A stretch of DNA of 64,000 bases from Brevibacterium sp. CCUG 69071. Lineage in GTDB: Bacteria; Actinomycetota; Actinomycetes; Actinomycetales; Brevibacteriaceae. The notes below the pieces were generated by a model, which worked only from the letters and a program-made list of their open reading frames with translations, did not search any database and had not been told where the DNA came from. Below, piece after piece: positions 17,289 to 25,655 of this stretch. The stretch lies in assembly GCF_021023135.1 (NCBI RefSeq), contig NZ_PGFV01000010.1:24384-88383 (forward strand), in the 5' to 3' direction. Each line of letters starts with the position of its first letter. The stretch's first letter is position 1. The position numbers and the translations under genes were made by a program.

Positions 17289-18119
17289 ATGCCCGAATTC
17301 GCCGACAGCAGCCGCGCACGCGCCGAGACCCCGGCCGAACGGCACTCGCGCTGGAGCTGGATCCACGACACCGCGGCGATGACCGGCTGGGACTTCTCCG
17401 CCCTCTCGGATCGCCTCCACGCCGATGACCCGCCCTGGGACTTCGATCTGCTGTGCCGCAGCGCCATGCTCGAGTCGACGAACTGCCTCGACATGGGCAC
17501 CGGCGGCGGAGAACGACTGATCCGCCTCATCCGCGCACTCCGCGCATCTGTGGGCTCCGACTCCGATGCGATTCCGCTCATCCACGCGACCGAGGGATGG
17601 GAGGACAACCTCCCGGTGGCCGCCTCGGCGCTCAAGGAGTTCGGCGTCGAGGTCAGCGAGTACGACAGCGAAGCCAGGGATCGCCTGCCCTGGGACGACG
17701 GCGAACTCGATCTCGTGATGAATCGGCATGAGAGCTATGACATCGCCGAGGTGGTGCGCGTGCTCGCGCCCGGCGGCATCTTCCTCACCCAACAGGTCGA
17801 CAGCACCGAGGCGGCCGAGTTCCGGGACTGGTTCGGCGGCGAGCCCGACTCCGACACTCAGCTCGACCTGTGCATCGACGAGGCCGAACGATACGGACTC
17901 ACCATCGATGCCGCCCGCCGCTGGCAGGGAACGATGAAGTTCACCGACGTCGAGGCGGTGCTCGAATACCTCGCCTACATTCCCTGGGACGTGCCCGGAT
18001 TCACCGTCAAGGACAACCTCGGCGCCCTTGAACGCCTGGCCGCGAAATCAGGGCCGATCACCGTGACGCAGAAGCGGTTCCTGCTCGCTACCACCAAAGG
18101 GGATACCGCCAAGGGGTGA
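17289..18119 (+). CDS. SAM-dependent class I methyltransferase
   Basis: A 276-residue cytosolic enzyme with the Rossmann SAM motif CLDMGTGGGERL, a downstream WDDGELDLVMNRHES (motif IV region) and LAPGGIFLTQQV (motif VI region). The substrate is unknown. The ATG was preferred to a GTG six bases upstream because GGAGGAG lies at proper spacing to the ATG. Confidence 0.85.
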   Translation: MPEFADSSRARAETPAERHSRWSWIHDTAAMTGWDFSALSDRLHADDPPWDFDLLCRSAMLESTNCLDMGTGGGERLIRLIRALRASVGSDSDAIPLIHATEGWEDNLPVAASALKEFGVEVSEYDSEARDRLPWDDGELDLVMNRHESYDIAEVVRVLAPGGIFLTQQVDSTEAAEFRDWFGGEPDSDTQLDLCIDEAERYGLTIDAARRWQGTMKFTDVEAVLEYLAYIPWDVPGFTVKDNLGALERLAAKSGPITVTQKRFLLATTKGDTAKG

Positions 18120-18269
18120 GGCTGCGCCCGAGCCTGAGACGGGACCGTGGGCCGCGACTGGGCGGCGAGGCCTTAGGCTGGGAACCCGGGACGAAGGTGA
18201 GGATTTCCTGACCCCGGTCATCGGGTACCCGCATGTATCGGTGGTGCAGCGCCGACTAGCGTCGAAGAC

Positions 18270-18782
18270 ATGACCTCGCCGAACTTCATGTACCCCCAGC
18301 CCACCGATGACGAACTCGCCTCGCAACAGCCCGGGTCGACTGGAGCGCCGAGCGCCCCTGGAGGGGAGCCGCACTCCGATCATGGAGGGCCGAATCCGCA
18401 GCAGGCCGCGCTGCATCAGCAGACACACCCACTGGTCGAGAAGTCACCTCGCCTCGGCGTCGTCGCCCTCACCCTCTCGATCATCGCGGCGAGCGTCTCA
18501 CTCGTCGCTTCGATCGTCCTCGCCCTCACGGTCGGCCCCGCCGAGGCGGCATCCGGCTACTACTTCACCGACATTCCCGAATGGATGCAGACTCTGTCGA
18601 TCGGACTCCTCGGGCTTCAGGGACTGCTCACCGGACTCGGCATCGCCGGTCTGATCACCGGAATCATCGCGACGGTGACGGCCCGCGGACGCACTCAGGG
18701 AATCATCGCCACGGCGGTGGCAGTGCTCGCACCCCTCGTCTCCTTCGGTGTCTTCGTCACCATGAGCTTCGCCGCGGCCTGA
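18270..18782 (+). CDS. Small membrane protein, DUF4190-like
   Basis: A 170-residue protein: a disordered Pro/Gln/Gly-rich N-terminus of about 55 residues, then three or four hydrophobic segments (about 64-88, 105-130 and 140-168). The pattern resembles DUF4190-type membrane proteins of actinobacteria, whose role is unknown. TAGCGT lies 7 bases before the ATG, with no ribosome site. Confidence 0.65.
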   Translation: MTSPNFMYPQPTDDELASQQPGSTGAPSAPGGEPHSDHGGPNPQQAALHQQTHPLVEKSPRLGVVALTLSIIAASVSLVASIVLALTVGPAEAASGYYFTDIPEWMQTLSIGLLGLQGLLTGLGIAGLITGIIATVTARGRTQGIIATAVAVLAPLVSFGVFVTMSFAAA

Positions 18783-18936
18783 GGCACACGGACTGCGGCA
18801 CCCGCCTTAAGGCACCCAGGCTGCGGCACTCCCCCACCAAAGACGCACTCCCCCACCGGCGGTGCACCCTCGCACCCCAACCAATCGGCACCTCCCCGAA
18901 TGAGATCCTTCGCCTGGCTAATGACATACTGCAGTC

Positions 18937-20529
18937 ATGAGCACTGAGCAGATCACTCTCCTCTGGTTCCGCGATGACCTGCGGGTCACCGACCACCCCG
19001 CGCTGACCGCTGCGCGCGCCGACGGCGATGTCGTCGCCCTATGGATCCGCGAGTCCCGCGACGAGGACGGTCTCGGCCCGCGTCCGCTCGGCGAAGCCGC
19101 GAGCTGGTGGGCCCACGAATCCCTGCAGGAACTGCACTCCGCCCTGACCGAACTCGGCATCCCTCTCCTCTTCGCCGCAGGTCAGGCGGCCACCATCGTT
19201 CCGAAGCTGGCCCGCCGCCTCGGCGCCGAGGCGGTGCGGTGGTCGCGCCGATACGCCCCTCGTTCGCGTGAGCTCGACAGCCGCATCAAGGCGGAGCTGA
19301 ACGATGCCGGCATCGCGGCGCACAGCCATCCGGGGCACCTCCTCGTCGAGCCCTGGCAGGTCGCTCCCGCCTCGGCGAGCGATCATTATCAGGTCTTCAC
19401 CCCATTCTGGAAGGCCGCCCGGGAGTTGCCGGTCGAGGCACCGCTGCCGAGGGTCGAACCGCAGCAGCCCGGGAAGGACCTGCGCGAGAGGATCGACAGC
19501 GTCCTCGCCGATCACGCGCCGGACGACAGCGCTTCCGGCGACCGCGCACCAGACGGTCGTCCGTCCGCCGCCGGCGCGAAACACGGGGCCGAGGTGCTGA
19601 GCGCCGAGGTGGCCGACCTCGGCCTCCTCGACCGCGCGGTTCCTGCCAGCGGAGCCGTCCCCGAGATCGACAGCCGAACCTCCGCGTCCCCCAGACCCGC
19701 CTGGTGGGAGACGACCCTTGCCCGCCATTGGGCGCCCGGGTGCACCTCTGCCCAGGCAGCGCTCGAGAGCCTCGGCGCGGGCATCGCCGACTACGGAACG
19801 GAACGCGATCTTCCCGGTCGAGCCGAAGGAACCTCGCAGATGTCGCCGCGACTGCGCTTCGGAGAGATCTCTCCACGGCAGCTCTTCGCCGAGGTGGGGG
19901 CGATGGCCGAGGTCGGCGATGACGACCGTGAGGCGTGGATTCGGCAGCTGTACTGGCGGGAGTTCTCGTGGCATCTGACCTTCCATCTGCCCGATCTCGA
20001 CTGGCAGCCGATCCGGTCCGAGTTCGCGAACTTCCCCTATCAGCGCGACCCCGAGGCGCTGCGGGCATGGCAGCGCGGGCGCACCGGGATCGCCCTGGTC
20101 GACGCGGGCATGCGGCAGCTGTGGGAGACCGGATGGATGCACAATCGGGTGCGGATGGTCACCGCGAGTCTGCTGACGAAGAATCTGCTTCAGCCCTGGC
20201 AGCTCGGCGAGCAGTGGTTCTGGAACACCCTCGTCGACGCCGATGAGGCGAACAATCCGGTGTCCTGGCAGTGGGTGGCCGGCTGCGGCGCCGACGCCTC
20301 GCCGTTCTTCCGGATCTTCAACCCCGAACGCCAGCGCGAACGCTTCGATCCGGACGGCGAGTACGTGCGGCAGTGGGGTCACAGACCCGGTTCAGATAGT
20401 GACGGTGCGGACGATGACGCGAACGGCATCGGGGCGAACGATGGCGGCGCAGGCCTCGCCCCGATCGTCGACCTCGGCGAATCCCGACTCGAGGCCCTCG
20501 ACGCCTACGAGGCGATGAAGAACGCCTGA
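18937..20529 (+). CDS. phr: Deoxyribodipyrimidine photo-lyase
   Basis: Class I cyclobutane-pyrimidine-dimer photolyase of 530 residues that repairs UV damage with light and FADH. The N-terminal antenna domain begins LLWFRDDLRVTDHPAL. The FAD/DNA domain shows TGIALVDAGMRQLWETGWMHNR and VSWQWVAGCGADASPFFRIFNP with the conserved Trp residues. A low-complexity, Asp/Ala/Pro-rich insert at about 190-240 separates the domains, and another acidic insert lies near 485-505. CATACT stands 6 bases before the ATG, suggesting a leaderless mRNA. Confidence 0.95.
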   Translation: MSTEQITLLWFRDDLRVTDHPALTAARADGDVVALWIRESRDEDGLGPRPLGEAASWWAHESLQELHSALTELGIPLLFAAGQAATIVPKLARRLGAEAVRWSRRYAPRSRELDSRIKAELNDAGIAAHSHPGHLLVEPWQVAPASASDHYQVFTPFWKAARELPVEAPLPRVEPQQPGKDLRERIDSVLADHAPDDSASGDRAPDGRPSAAGAKHGAEVLSAEVADLGLLDRAVPASGAVPEIDSRTSASPRPAWWETTLARHWAPGCTSAQAALESLGAGIADYGTERDLPGRAEGTSQMSPRLRFGEISPRQLFAEVGAMAEVGDDDREAWIRQLYWREFSWHLTFHLPDLDWQPIRSEFANFPYQRDPEALRAWQRGRTGIALVDAGMRQLWETGWMHNRVRMVTASLLTKNLLQPWQLGEQWFWNTLVDADEANNPVSWQWVAGCGADASPFFRIFNPERQRERFDPDGEYVRQWGHRPGSDSDGADDDANGIGANDGGAGLAPIVDLGESRLEALDAYEAMKNA

Positions 20530-20532
20530 CGC

Positions 20533-20576
20533 ACCACCTCGGCGAGGTCCGTGCTCAGGCCCGGACGATGACGACG
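20533..20576. repeat. Relic-like copy of the TauE gene 3' end
   Basis: This 44-base stretch matches 23268-23311, which spans the 3' end and stop of the TauE gene, at 38 of 44 positions; all differences are transitions. Read on the minus strand it would encode VVIVRA and a stop. It may be the remnant of a former TauE-like gene next to the permease. Confidence 0.5.
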
Positions 20577-20630
20577 TCATGTCCATTCCGCGAACTCACC
20601 CTTGACAGTCACTGTGACGCAGGGCACGAT

Positions 20631-20660
20631 TGAACAAATCGATTTGGCCGCTGTATTGTC
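20631..20660 (+). promoter_or_regulatory. Promoter of NCS2 permease with LacI-type operator in the spacer
   Basis: TTGAAC (20631-20636) and TATTGT (20655-20660) are spaced by 18 bases, a good sigma-70-type promoter. The perfect 12-base palindrome CAAATCGATTTG occupies 20636-20647, inside the spacer. A repressor bound there would block polymerase. The same palindrome precedes the amidohydrolase operon. Confidence 0.7.
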
Positions 20661-20697
20661 AACGCCGACAGCCACCACCGCCTGAGGAGAATGGTCC

Positions 20698-22086
20698 GTG
20701 ACCGCATCACCCGAACCCACCGAGGACGTCCACCCGGTCGACCGCCTCCGCCCGATGCACACCCTGATTCCGTTCGCGATCCAGCACGTCCTCGTCATGG
20801 TCGCCACTCCGATCTCCTCGGTCTTCCTCATCGGCACCGCGCTCGACCTGTCCGAGGAGGTCACCTCGGCGGTGCTGTCGGCGGTCTTCGTCTTCTCCGG
20901 ACTCGGATCGATCCTCCAATCGGTCGGCGCCTGGAAGATCGGCGTCCGCTTGCCGTTCGTCATGCTGCCGGGCGGCGCGGCGACGATTCTGTTCATCACC
21001 ATCGCCCAGGGCACAGACCTCGCAACCGCCGTGGGAGCGGTGCTGCTGACCGGCGTTTTCTACATCCTCGCGGTCACCCTCTTCGTCAAGGTCCTCAAAT
21101 TCTTCCCGCCCCTGGTCATCGGCATCATGGTCATCGTCATCGGCGTCAACCTCGTCCAAGTCACCGGCAAGCTGATCGTCGGCGAAGCGGATGCGGAGAA
21201 CTTCGGGGACCCGCAGAACCTGCTCCTGGGCGCGGTCACCATCATCATCACGGTGCTCGCATTCAGGTTCCTCAGCGGCATGCTCGGCAAGCTCTCGATC
21301 GCCATCGGCCTCGTCGGCGGGACCATCGTCGGCGCCTGCATGGGAGCCACGAGCTTCTCCGCGCAGGCGGCCGGCCCACTGCTCGCCGCCCCCACGCTCT
21401 TCCCCTTCGGCGCCCCGAAATTCGACCTCATCGCCGCCATTCCGATGCTCCTGTGGGCCCTGGCCTCGATGGCCGAGGCCACCGGCCAGACGATCATCAA
21501 CGGCGAGATCGTCGGGAAGAAGGTCGAACCCAGCCGCGCAGTCCCCCGCCTGATCCGAGCCGATGGACTGACCACGATCATCGGCGGCTTCTTCGGGACT
21601 CCGGCGATGGTGACCAGCGGAGAGAACGTCGGCATCGTCCGCGCCTCGGGAGTCCGCAGCCGCTACGTCACCGCCTTCGCCGGCGTCCTCCTCATCCTCA
21701 TCGGCATCAGCCCGCTGGCGAGGATCCTCAACGGCATCCCGCCGGCCGTGGTCGGCGGGACCGCGGTGGTCGTGTTCGCCATCATCGCAGTGCTCGGCAT
21801 CCAGATGCTCGCCAAGGTCGACTTCAACCAGACCGGCAATCTCATCACCGCCACCGTCGGCCTCGCGGCAGGGCTGCTGCCGGTGCTCATTCCCGGCATG
21901 TACTCCCAGCTCTCACCCAATGCCGCCTCCCTGCTCGGCAGCGGCGTCGCCATGGCCGCATTCGTCTCCGTGCTGCTCAACCTGCTCTTCCACCACACGG
22001 GCAGACGCAACCGCCACCCGAAGAGTCGAACCCCGATCGATGATCCCAGCGGTTTGGCGCAGCGTCCCGGCGACTACCGGATCTGA
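20698..22086 (+). CDS. NCS2-family nucleobase permease
   Basis: A 462-residue membrane carrier of the uracil/xanthine permease (NCS2) family with about 12-14 membrane segments. Family marks include QHVLVMVATPIS near the start and LWALASMAEATGQTIINGE and GFFGTPAMVTSGENVGIV in the second half. It should import a purine, pyrimidine or related ring with protons. The start is GTG with GAGGAGAA upstream. A LacI-type operator in its promoter and the shared operator with a deaminase-like amidohydrolase suggest uptake of that enzyme's substrate. Confidence 0.88.
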   Translation: MTASPEPTEDVHPVDRLRPMHTLIPFAIQHVLVMVATPISSVFLIGTALDLSEEVTSAVLSAVFVFSGLGSILQSVGAWKIGVRLPFVMLPGGAATILFITIAQGTDLATAVGAVLLTGVFYILAVTLFVKVLKFFPPLVIGIMVIVIGVNLVQVTGKLIVGEADAENFGDPQNLLLGAVTIIITVLAFRFLSGMLGKLSIAIGLVGGTIVGACMGATSFSAQAAGPLLAAPTLFPFGAPKFDLIAAIPMLLWALASMAEATGQTIINGEIVGKKVEPSRAVPRLIRADGLTTIIGGFFGTPAMVTSGENVGIVRASGVRSRYVTAFAGVLLILIGISPLARILNGIPPAVVGGTAVVVFAIIAVLGIQMLAKVDFNQTGNLITATVGLAAGLLPVLIPGMYSQLSPNAASLLGSGVAMAAFVSVLLNLLFHHTGRRNRHPKSRTPIDDPSGLAQRPGDYRI

Positions 22087-22090
22087 CCCG

Positions 22091-22163
22091 CGCCGAGGCG
22101 GTGCGCCGTTGCGGGCGGCCTCGCCGAGGTGGCTGAACCTCGCCGAGGTGGTGCGCCGTTGCG
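22091..22163. repeat. Triplicated CGCCGAGGYGG motif between convergent genes
   Basis: CGCCGAGGCGG (22091), CGCCGAGGTGG (22122) and CGCCGAGGTGG (22141) lie in the short gap between the permease and LacI genes. The first and third copies extend into the same sequence, TGCGCCGTTGCG. The motif recurs on both strands throughout the window. Confidence 0.6.
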
Positions 22164-22166
22164 TGC

Positions 22167-23192
22167 TCAGGCCGTCGGGCCTGCCGTGGATTCCCTGATC
22201 ACCAGGCTCGGTGCAGTCGATTCCGACTCGCTCGAGTCGGGCTCATCTGTTCCATCGAGGATCGTCAGGAGTCGTTCGACGGCCTGCCTGGAGACCTCGT
22301 CAAGGCCCAGGTCGACGGCGGTCAGCGGTGGAACACTGGTCCGGGCGCGAAGACCGTCGTACCTGGTGGCCACGAGCAGATCCCGACCGATGACCCGCCC
22401 CGCCTCGGTACCGGCACGCACCGCACCGGTGGCGAAGGTGTCGATGGGAATGATGAGCGCGTCGGTCTCGGGACGGTCCGTGAGAAGCGTCTGTGCCGCC
22501 CGGTAGCCTGCGTCTTCGCCGTCGGTCTCGTCCGCCTCGGCGATGGCAGGGTCGAAACCATGCTTCGCCGCCGCGTCCAGGTAGACCTCCCGGGCCGCGC
22601 GCTGTGACCTGCGTTCACTCGTCCCGATGATCAGCCCGGGCCGCGCAGCGCCGCGCTCGAGCATGTGCTCGACCAGAACCTCTGCTGTCTGCTCATGATG
22701 GAGATCCACGCTGCGGTCGCTCGCGGGACCGTCGATCGTGACGAAGGGGATGCCGCGCTGGTTCAGGGCGGCGGCGATGGGGTCATCGGCGGCGGGTTCG
22801 AGGAGGATGGCACCGTCGATGTCGAGTCGATCGACCGGATTGGCTTCGGCCTCCGGGGGTGCGAGGACGAACACGTAGCCCTTGAGCAGCGCCGTTCTTG
22901 CGCATCCCATCGCCAGCTCCGTGAAGAAGCCCAACTGCGACGGTCCGGCCGAGACGGCCGACGGCATCGAGGACAGCAGAGCCAGCGCCTGGGAGCGGCC
23001 GGAGCGCAGGCCTCGGGCGCGCACGCTAGGTCGGTAGTTCAGCCGCTCGGCCACGGTCCTGACCCGGTCGCGCGTCTGCTCATTGACCTTGCCGAGACCG
23101 TTGAGAGCATGGGACACCGTCGTGCGGGAGACACCGGCCTCCCGCGCCACGTCGGCGATGGTGGCGCGACGCGAACCCCTCGGTGAACTCAT
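22167..23192 (-). CDS. LacI-family transcriptional regulator
   Basis: A 341-residue repressor. The helix-turn-helix TIADVAREAGVSRTTVSHALNG is at the N-terminus, with the hinge helix following at about 55-65 (RPSVRARGLRSG) and a periplasmic-binding-protein-like sensor domain after it. The effector is probably a nucleobase-like molecule, by context. TAGGCT lies 6 bases before the ATG, so the mRNA is probably leaderless. The palindromes before the neighbouring permease and amidohydrolase operons are its likely operators. Confidence 0.9.
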   Translation of the reverse strand: MSSPRGSRRATIADVAREAGVSRTTVSHALNGLGKVNEQTRDRVRTVAERLNYRPSVRARGLRSGRSQALALLSSMPSAVSAGPSQLGFFTELAMGCARTALLKGYVFVLAPPEAEANPVDRLDIDGAILLEPAADDPIAAALNQRGIPFVTIDGPASDRSVDLHHEQTAEVLVEHMLERGAARPGLIIGTSERRSQRAAREVYLDAAAKHGFDPAIAEADETDGEDAGYRAAQTLLTDRPETDALIIPIDTFATGAVRAGTEAGRVIGRDLLVATRYDGLRARTSVPPLTAVDLGLDEVSRQAVERLLTILDGTDEPDSSESESTAPSLVIRESTAGPTA

Positions 23193-23289
23193 GGATTCAG
23201 CCTAATGGATCGGCGGGTCGGACCCGGGCCGGGCAGAAACTCGGGCACACGCGCACGATCCCGATGAACCGCCTCGGCGGGGTCCGCAT

Positions 23290-24000
23290 TCAGGCCTGGA
23301 CGATGACGACGGCCCCGGAGACGATCGCGAAGCCGAGCACGATGTAGCGCAGCATCGGTCCGTCGAGGCGATGATGGACGTAGCGGGAGAGGAACGAGCC
23401 GACGGCGAGGAACGGCAGCATCGTGAGCGTGAAGAGCAGCGCCGGGCCGGTCACCTGGCCGCTGATGGCGAGCACGATGAGCGAGATGACTTCGCCGACG
23501 AGGAAGCACACCGCGACCGTGGAGCGCAGCTCCGCGCCGGGACTGTGCTGGTAGGCCAGGGCGTAGGGCGGCCCGCCCACCCCGGTGGAGGTCTCAGTGA
23601 CGCCGGTGATGAGGCCGACGATCGTCAGCGCCGAGCGGTTCGGTGAGAACTTCGGGGCCAGCAGGGCGATGACGGCGGCGACGAGGGTCGACCAGCCGAT
23701 GAGCAGGGAGAGCTGGTGGAGGTTGACGATGACGAGGATCCAGAGCCCGAAGAAGGTGCCGGCGAAGCGTCCGACGCTGATCCACTTCACCCCGTGCCAG
23801 TCGATGTCCTTGCGTTCTCTGGCCGCGACGTAGAAGTTGAGCGGGATCATCAGCACCAGCAGCATCACCGGGATCAGGCTGGGATCGATGAAGCTGACCA
23901 CCGGGGCCGTGATCATGGCGAAGCCCATCCCGGTCGACCCCTGCACGAATGCGGAGAGCAGGACGGTGATGCCGACGATGGAGAAGGCGAGGAGCGTCAT
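23290..24000 (-). CDS. TauE/SafE-family anion exporter
   Basis: A 236-residue membrane protein with about seven or eight hydrophobic segments. The family repeats are visible: FVQGSTGMGFAMITAP near residue 20 and TGVTETSTGVGGPPYAL near 145. Members export sulfite, sulfoacetate or other organic anions, but the ligand here is unknown. Its ATG overlaps the amidohydrolase stop (ATGA), so it may export a product of that enzyme or take up its substrate. Confidence 0.85.
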   Translation of the reverse strand: MTLLAFSIVGITVLLSAFVQGSTGMGFAMITAPVVSFIDPSLIPVMLLVLMIPLNFYVAARERKDIDWHGVKWISVGRFAGTFFGLWILVIVNLHQLSLLIGWSTLVAAVIALLAPKFSPNRSALTIVGLITGVTETSTGVGGPPYALAYQHSPGAELRSTVAVCFLVGEVISLIVLAISGQVTGPALLFTLTMLPFLAVGSFLSRYVHHRLDGPMLRYIVLGFAIVSGAVVIVQA

Positions 24001-25469
24001 GCCCTGCGCCCACCGAGGTGGCTCTCCGGGTGCTCGCCCATCCACGTCGCGCGGTGCGTCGTCGCAGACGGGTCGATGCGAGTGATCGGCGAGTCCGCGA
24101 CCACGCGGGTTGAGACCTCGCGGGCACGTTCGAGGAAGGCGGACCCGTCCCAGTCGATGGGCCAGCCGTTCTCCAGACGCAGCCTGCCGCCGACGATGAC
24201 CGCTTCGATCTGATCCCGGTTGGCGATGCGCACCAGCTCCCAGGGAAGGTCCCAGGAGGGAACGAACTCGGGGGTCGCGATGTCGACGACGAGCAGGTCG
24301 GCATGGGCGCCGGCGGTGATCTCGCCGATCTGGCCGGCCAGTCCGACGGCGTCGGCTCCCCCGCGCAGACCCTGTTCGAGCCAGGTCCAGCCGCCCCCGC
24401 TCGAGGAGTCGCCGGCGGTGAGTCCCGCGGTCAGACGCTGGGCGGTCTCGGCGGCGTCGAGGAGGCGGAAGGCATCCGAGCGGGTTCCGTCGGTGCCGAG
24501 GCCCAGGCGGATTCCGAGCTCGTGCATGAGGTGGGCAGGTGCCACGGCGTTGCCCTTCCAGGAGCTGGCCACCGGGTTGTAGGCGACGGCGCCGCCGGAT
24601 TCCTGCAGCAGTCGGATCTCGCGCGGGGTGAGCAGTGTGCCGTGGGCTGCGAGGAGTTCCGGGCCCAGTGCGCCGAGGCGGTGCAGCCGCTCCAGCGGCC
24701 GTTCGCCGTTCGCGACGAGGGAGCGTTCGACGGCGGAGAGGTGTTCGTTGAGGTGAGTCTGGAAGGTCACTCCGGCGTCGCGGGCAAGCGAGGTGACCGC
24801 GACGAGTGCCTCGTCGGAGGCGACCTCGGGGATGGAGACGGCCAGGGAGGGATGGACGAGCTCCTCGGCATTCCACCTGTTCAGGTGGTGTTCGGCGGTG
24901 GTGACCACATCGGCGAGGTCTGCGGTGCGCGCTCCTCTGCCGAGGTCGTTGCAGATCACCCCGAGCACGCAGCGCAGACCGACTTCGGCGGTGACGTCGG
25001 AGATCGCGGAGACGTCGACGCTGGCTCGGGTTCCGGCATCGGCAACGGTGGTGAAGCCGCCGCGCAGGGACTCCCAGGCGGCGAGTCGGGTGGCGATTTC
25101 GATGGCCTCGGCGTCCATATTCGACTCCATCGGCACCCACACGCGCTGGAAGATCTCCGAGGGTTCGCCGAAGACGAGGGACTTGCCGAAGGACTGCGTG
25201 AGGTGGTGGTGGGAGTCGATGAAGCCGGGCATGAGGAGTCGTCCGGGCAGGTCGATGCGGGTGAATCCGGCGGTGGGTCGCGGGGGACGGCTGCCGGGTT
25301 CGGCCTGCTCGGATTCGGCCCGCGCAGTCACCTCGGCGAGTGGTCCGACTGCGACGATACGTCCCTGGGTGACGAGGACCGCGTGGTCACGCTGCGGGCC
25401 TTCGGGCAGGAGGACCTGCTCGGGGACGAGCAGAGTCGGACTCTGATGCAGGTCACGCAGCTCGGTCAT
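23997..25469 (-). CDS. Amidohydrolase (TRZ/ATZ deaminase-like)
   Basis: A 490-residue metal-dependent amidohydrolase. The metal ligands are in DSHHHLTQS (near residue 75), QTHLNEH (near 235) and GTDGTRSD (near 325). This layout belongs to the aminohydrolase group with 8-oxoguanine, cytosine and s-triazine deaminases. The position of the substrate pocket residues does not let me name the ring. The ATG of MTELRDL was chosen over upstream in-frame codons because AAGGA precedes it. It is first in an operon with the TauE protein and lies behind a LacI-type operator. Confidence 0.82.
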   Translation of the reverse strand: MTELRDLHQSPTLLVPEQVLLPEGPQRDHAVLVTQGRIVAVGPLAEVTARAESEQAEPGSRPPRPTAGFTRIDLPGRLLMPGFIDSHHHLTQSFGKSLVFGEPSEIFQRVWVPMESNMDAEAIEIATRLAAWESLRGGFTTVADAGTRASVDVSAISDVTAEVGLRCVLGVICNDLGRGARTADLADVVTTAEHHLNRWNAEELVHPSLAVSIPEVASDEALVAVTSLARDAGVTFQTHLNEHLSAVERSLVANGERPLERLHRLGALGPELLAAHGTLLTPREIRLLQESGGAVAYNPVASSWKGNAVAPAHLMHELGIRLGLGTDGTRSDAFRLLDAAETAQRLTAGLTAGDSSSGGGWTWLEQGLRGGADAVGLAGQIGEITAGAHADLLVVDIATPEFVPSWDLPWELVRIANRDQIEAVIVGGRLRLENGWPIDWDGSAFLERAREVSTRVVADSPITRIDPSATTHRATWMGEHPESHLGGRRA

Positions 25470-25587
25470 GTCATCCTTTGCGATCGGGGATCCGGTGGTG
25501 CGGTCCTTCGGTGATGCGTCCTTGTGGTGCCGGACCCCTGTGGGAACAATCCTGCCACCCTCGCCGGAACTCGAGCGAACCACATTT

Positions 25588-25603
25588 GCCAAATCGATTT
25601 GGC
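25588..25603 (-). promoter_or_regulatory. LacI-type operator upstream of amidohydrolase
   Basis: GCCAAATCGATTTGGC is a perfect 16-base palindrome. Its core CAAATCGATTTG is identical to the palindrome in the NCS2 permease promoter 5 kb away. It lies about 120 bases before the amidohydrolase start. Confidence 0.7.
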
Positions 25604-25655
25604 CCTATCCAGTCTACGGTCCGCGACCCCTCCGGTCAACGAGTAAAATGGTCCC

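Noticed and set aside
24303..25514. 403-codon Gly/Glu-rich ORF opposite the amidohydrolase
   Set aside because: Low-complexity shadow of a gene with clear amidohydrolase motifs; no domain or ribosome site supports it.
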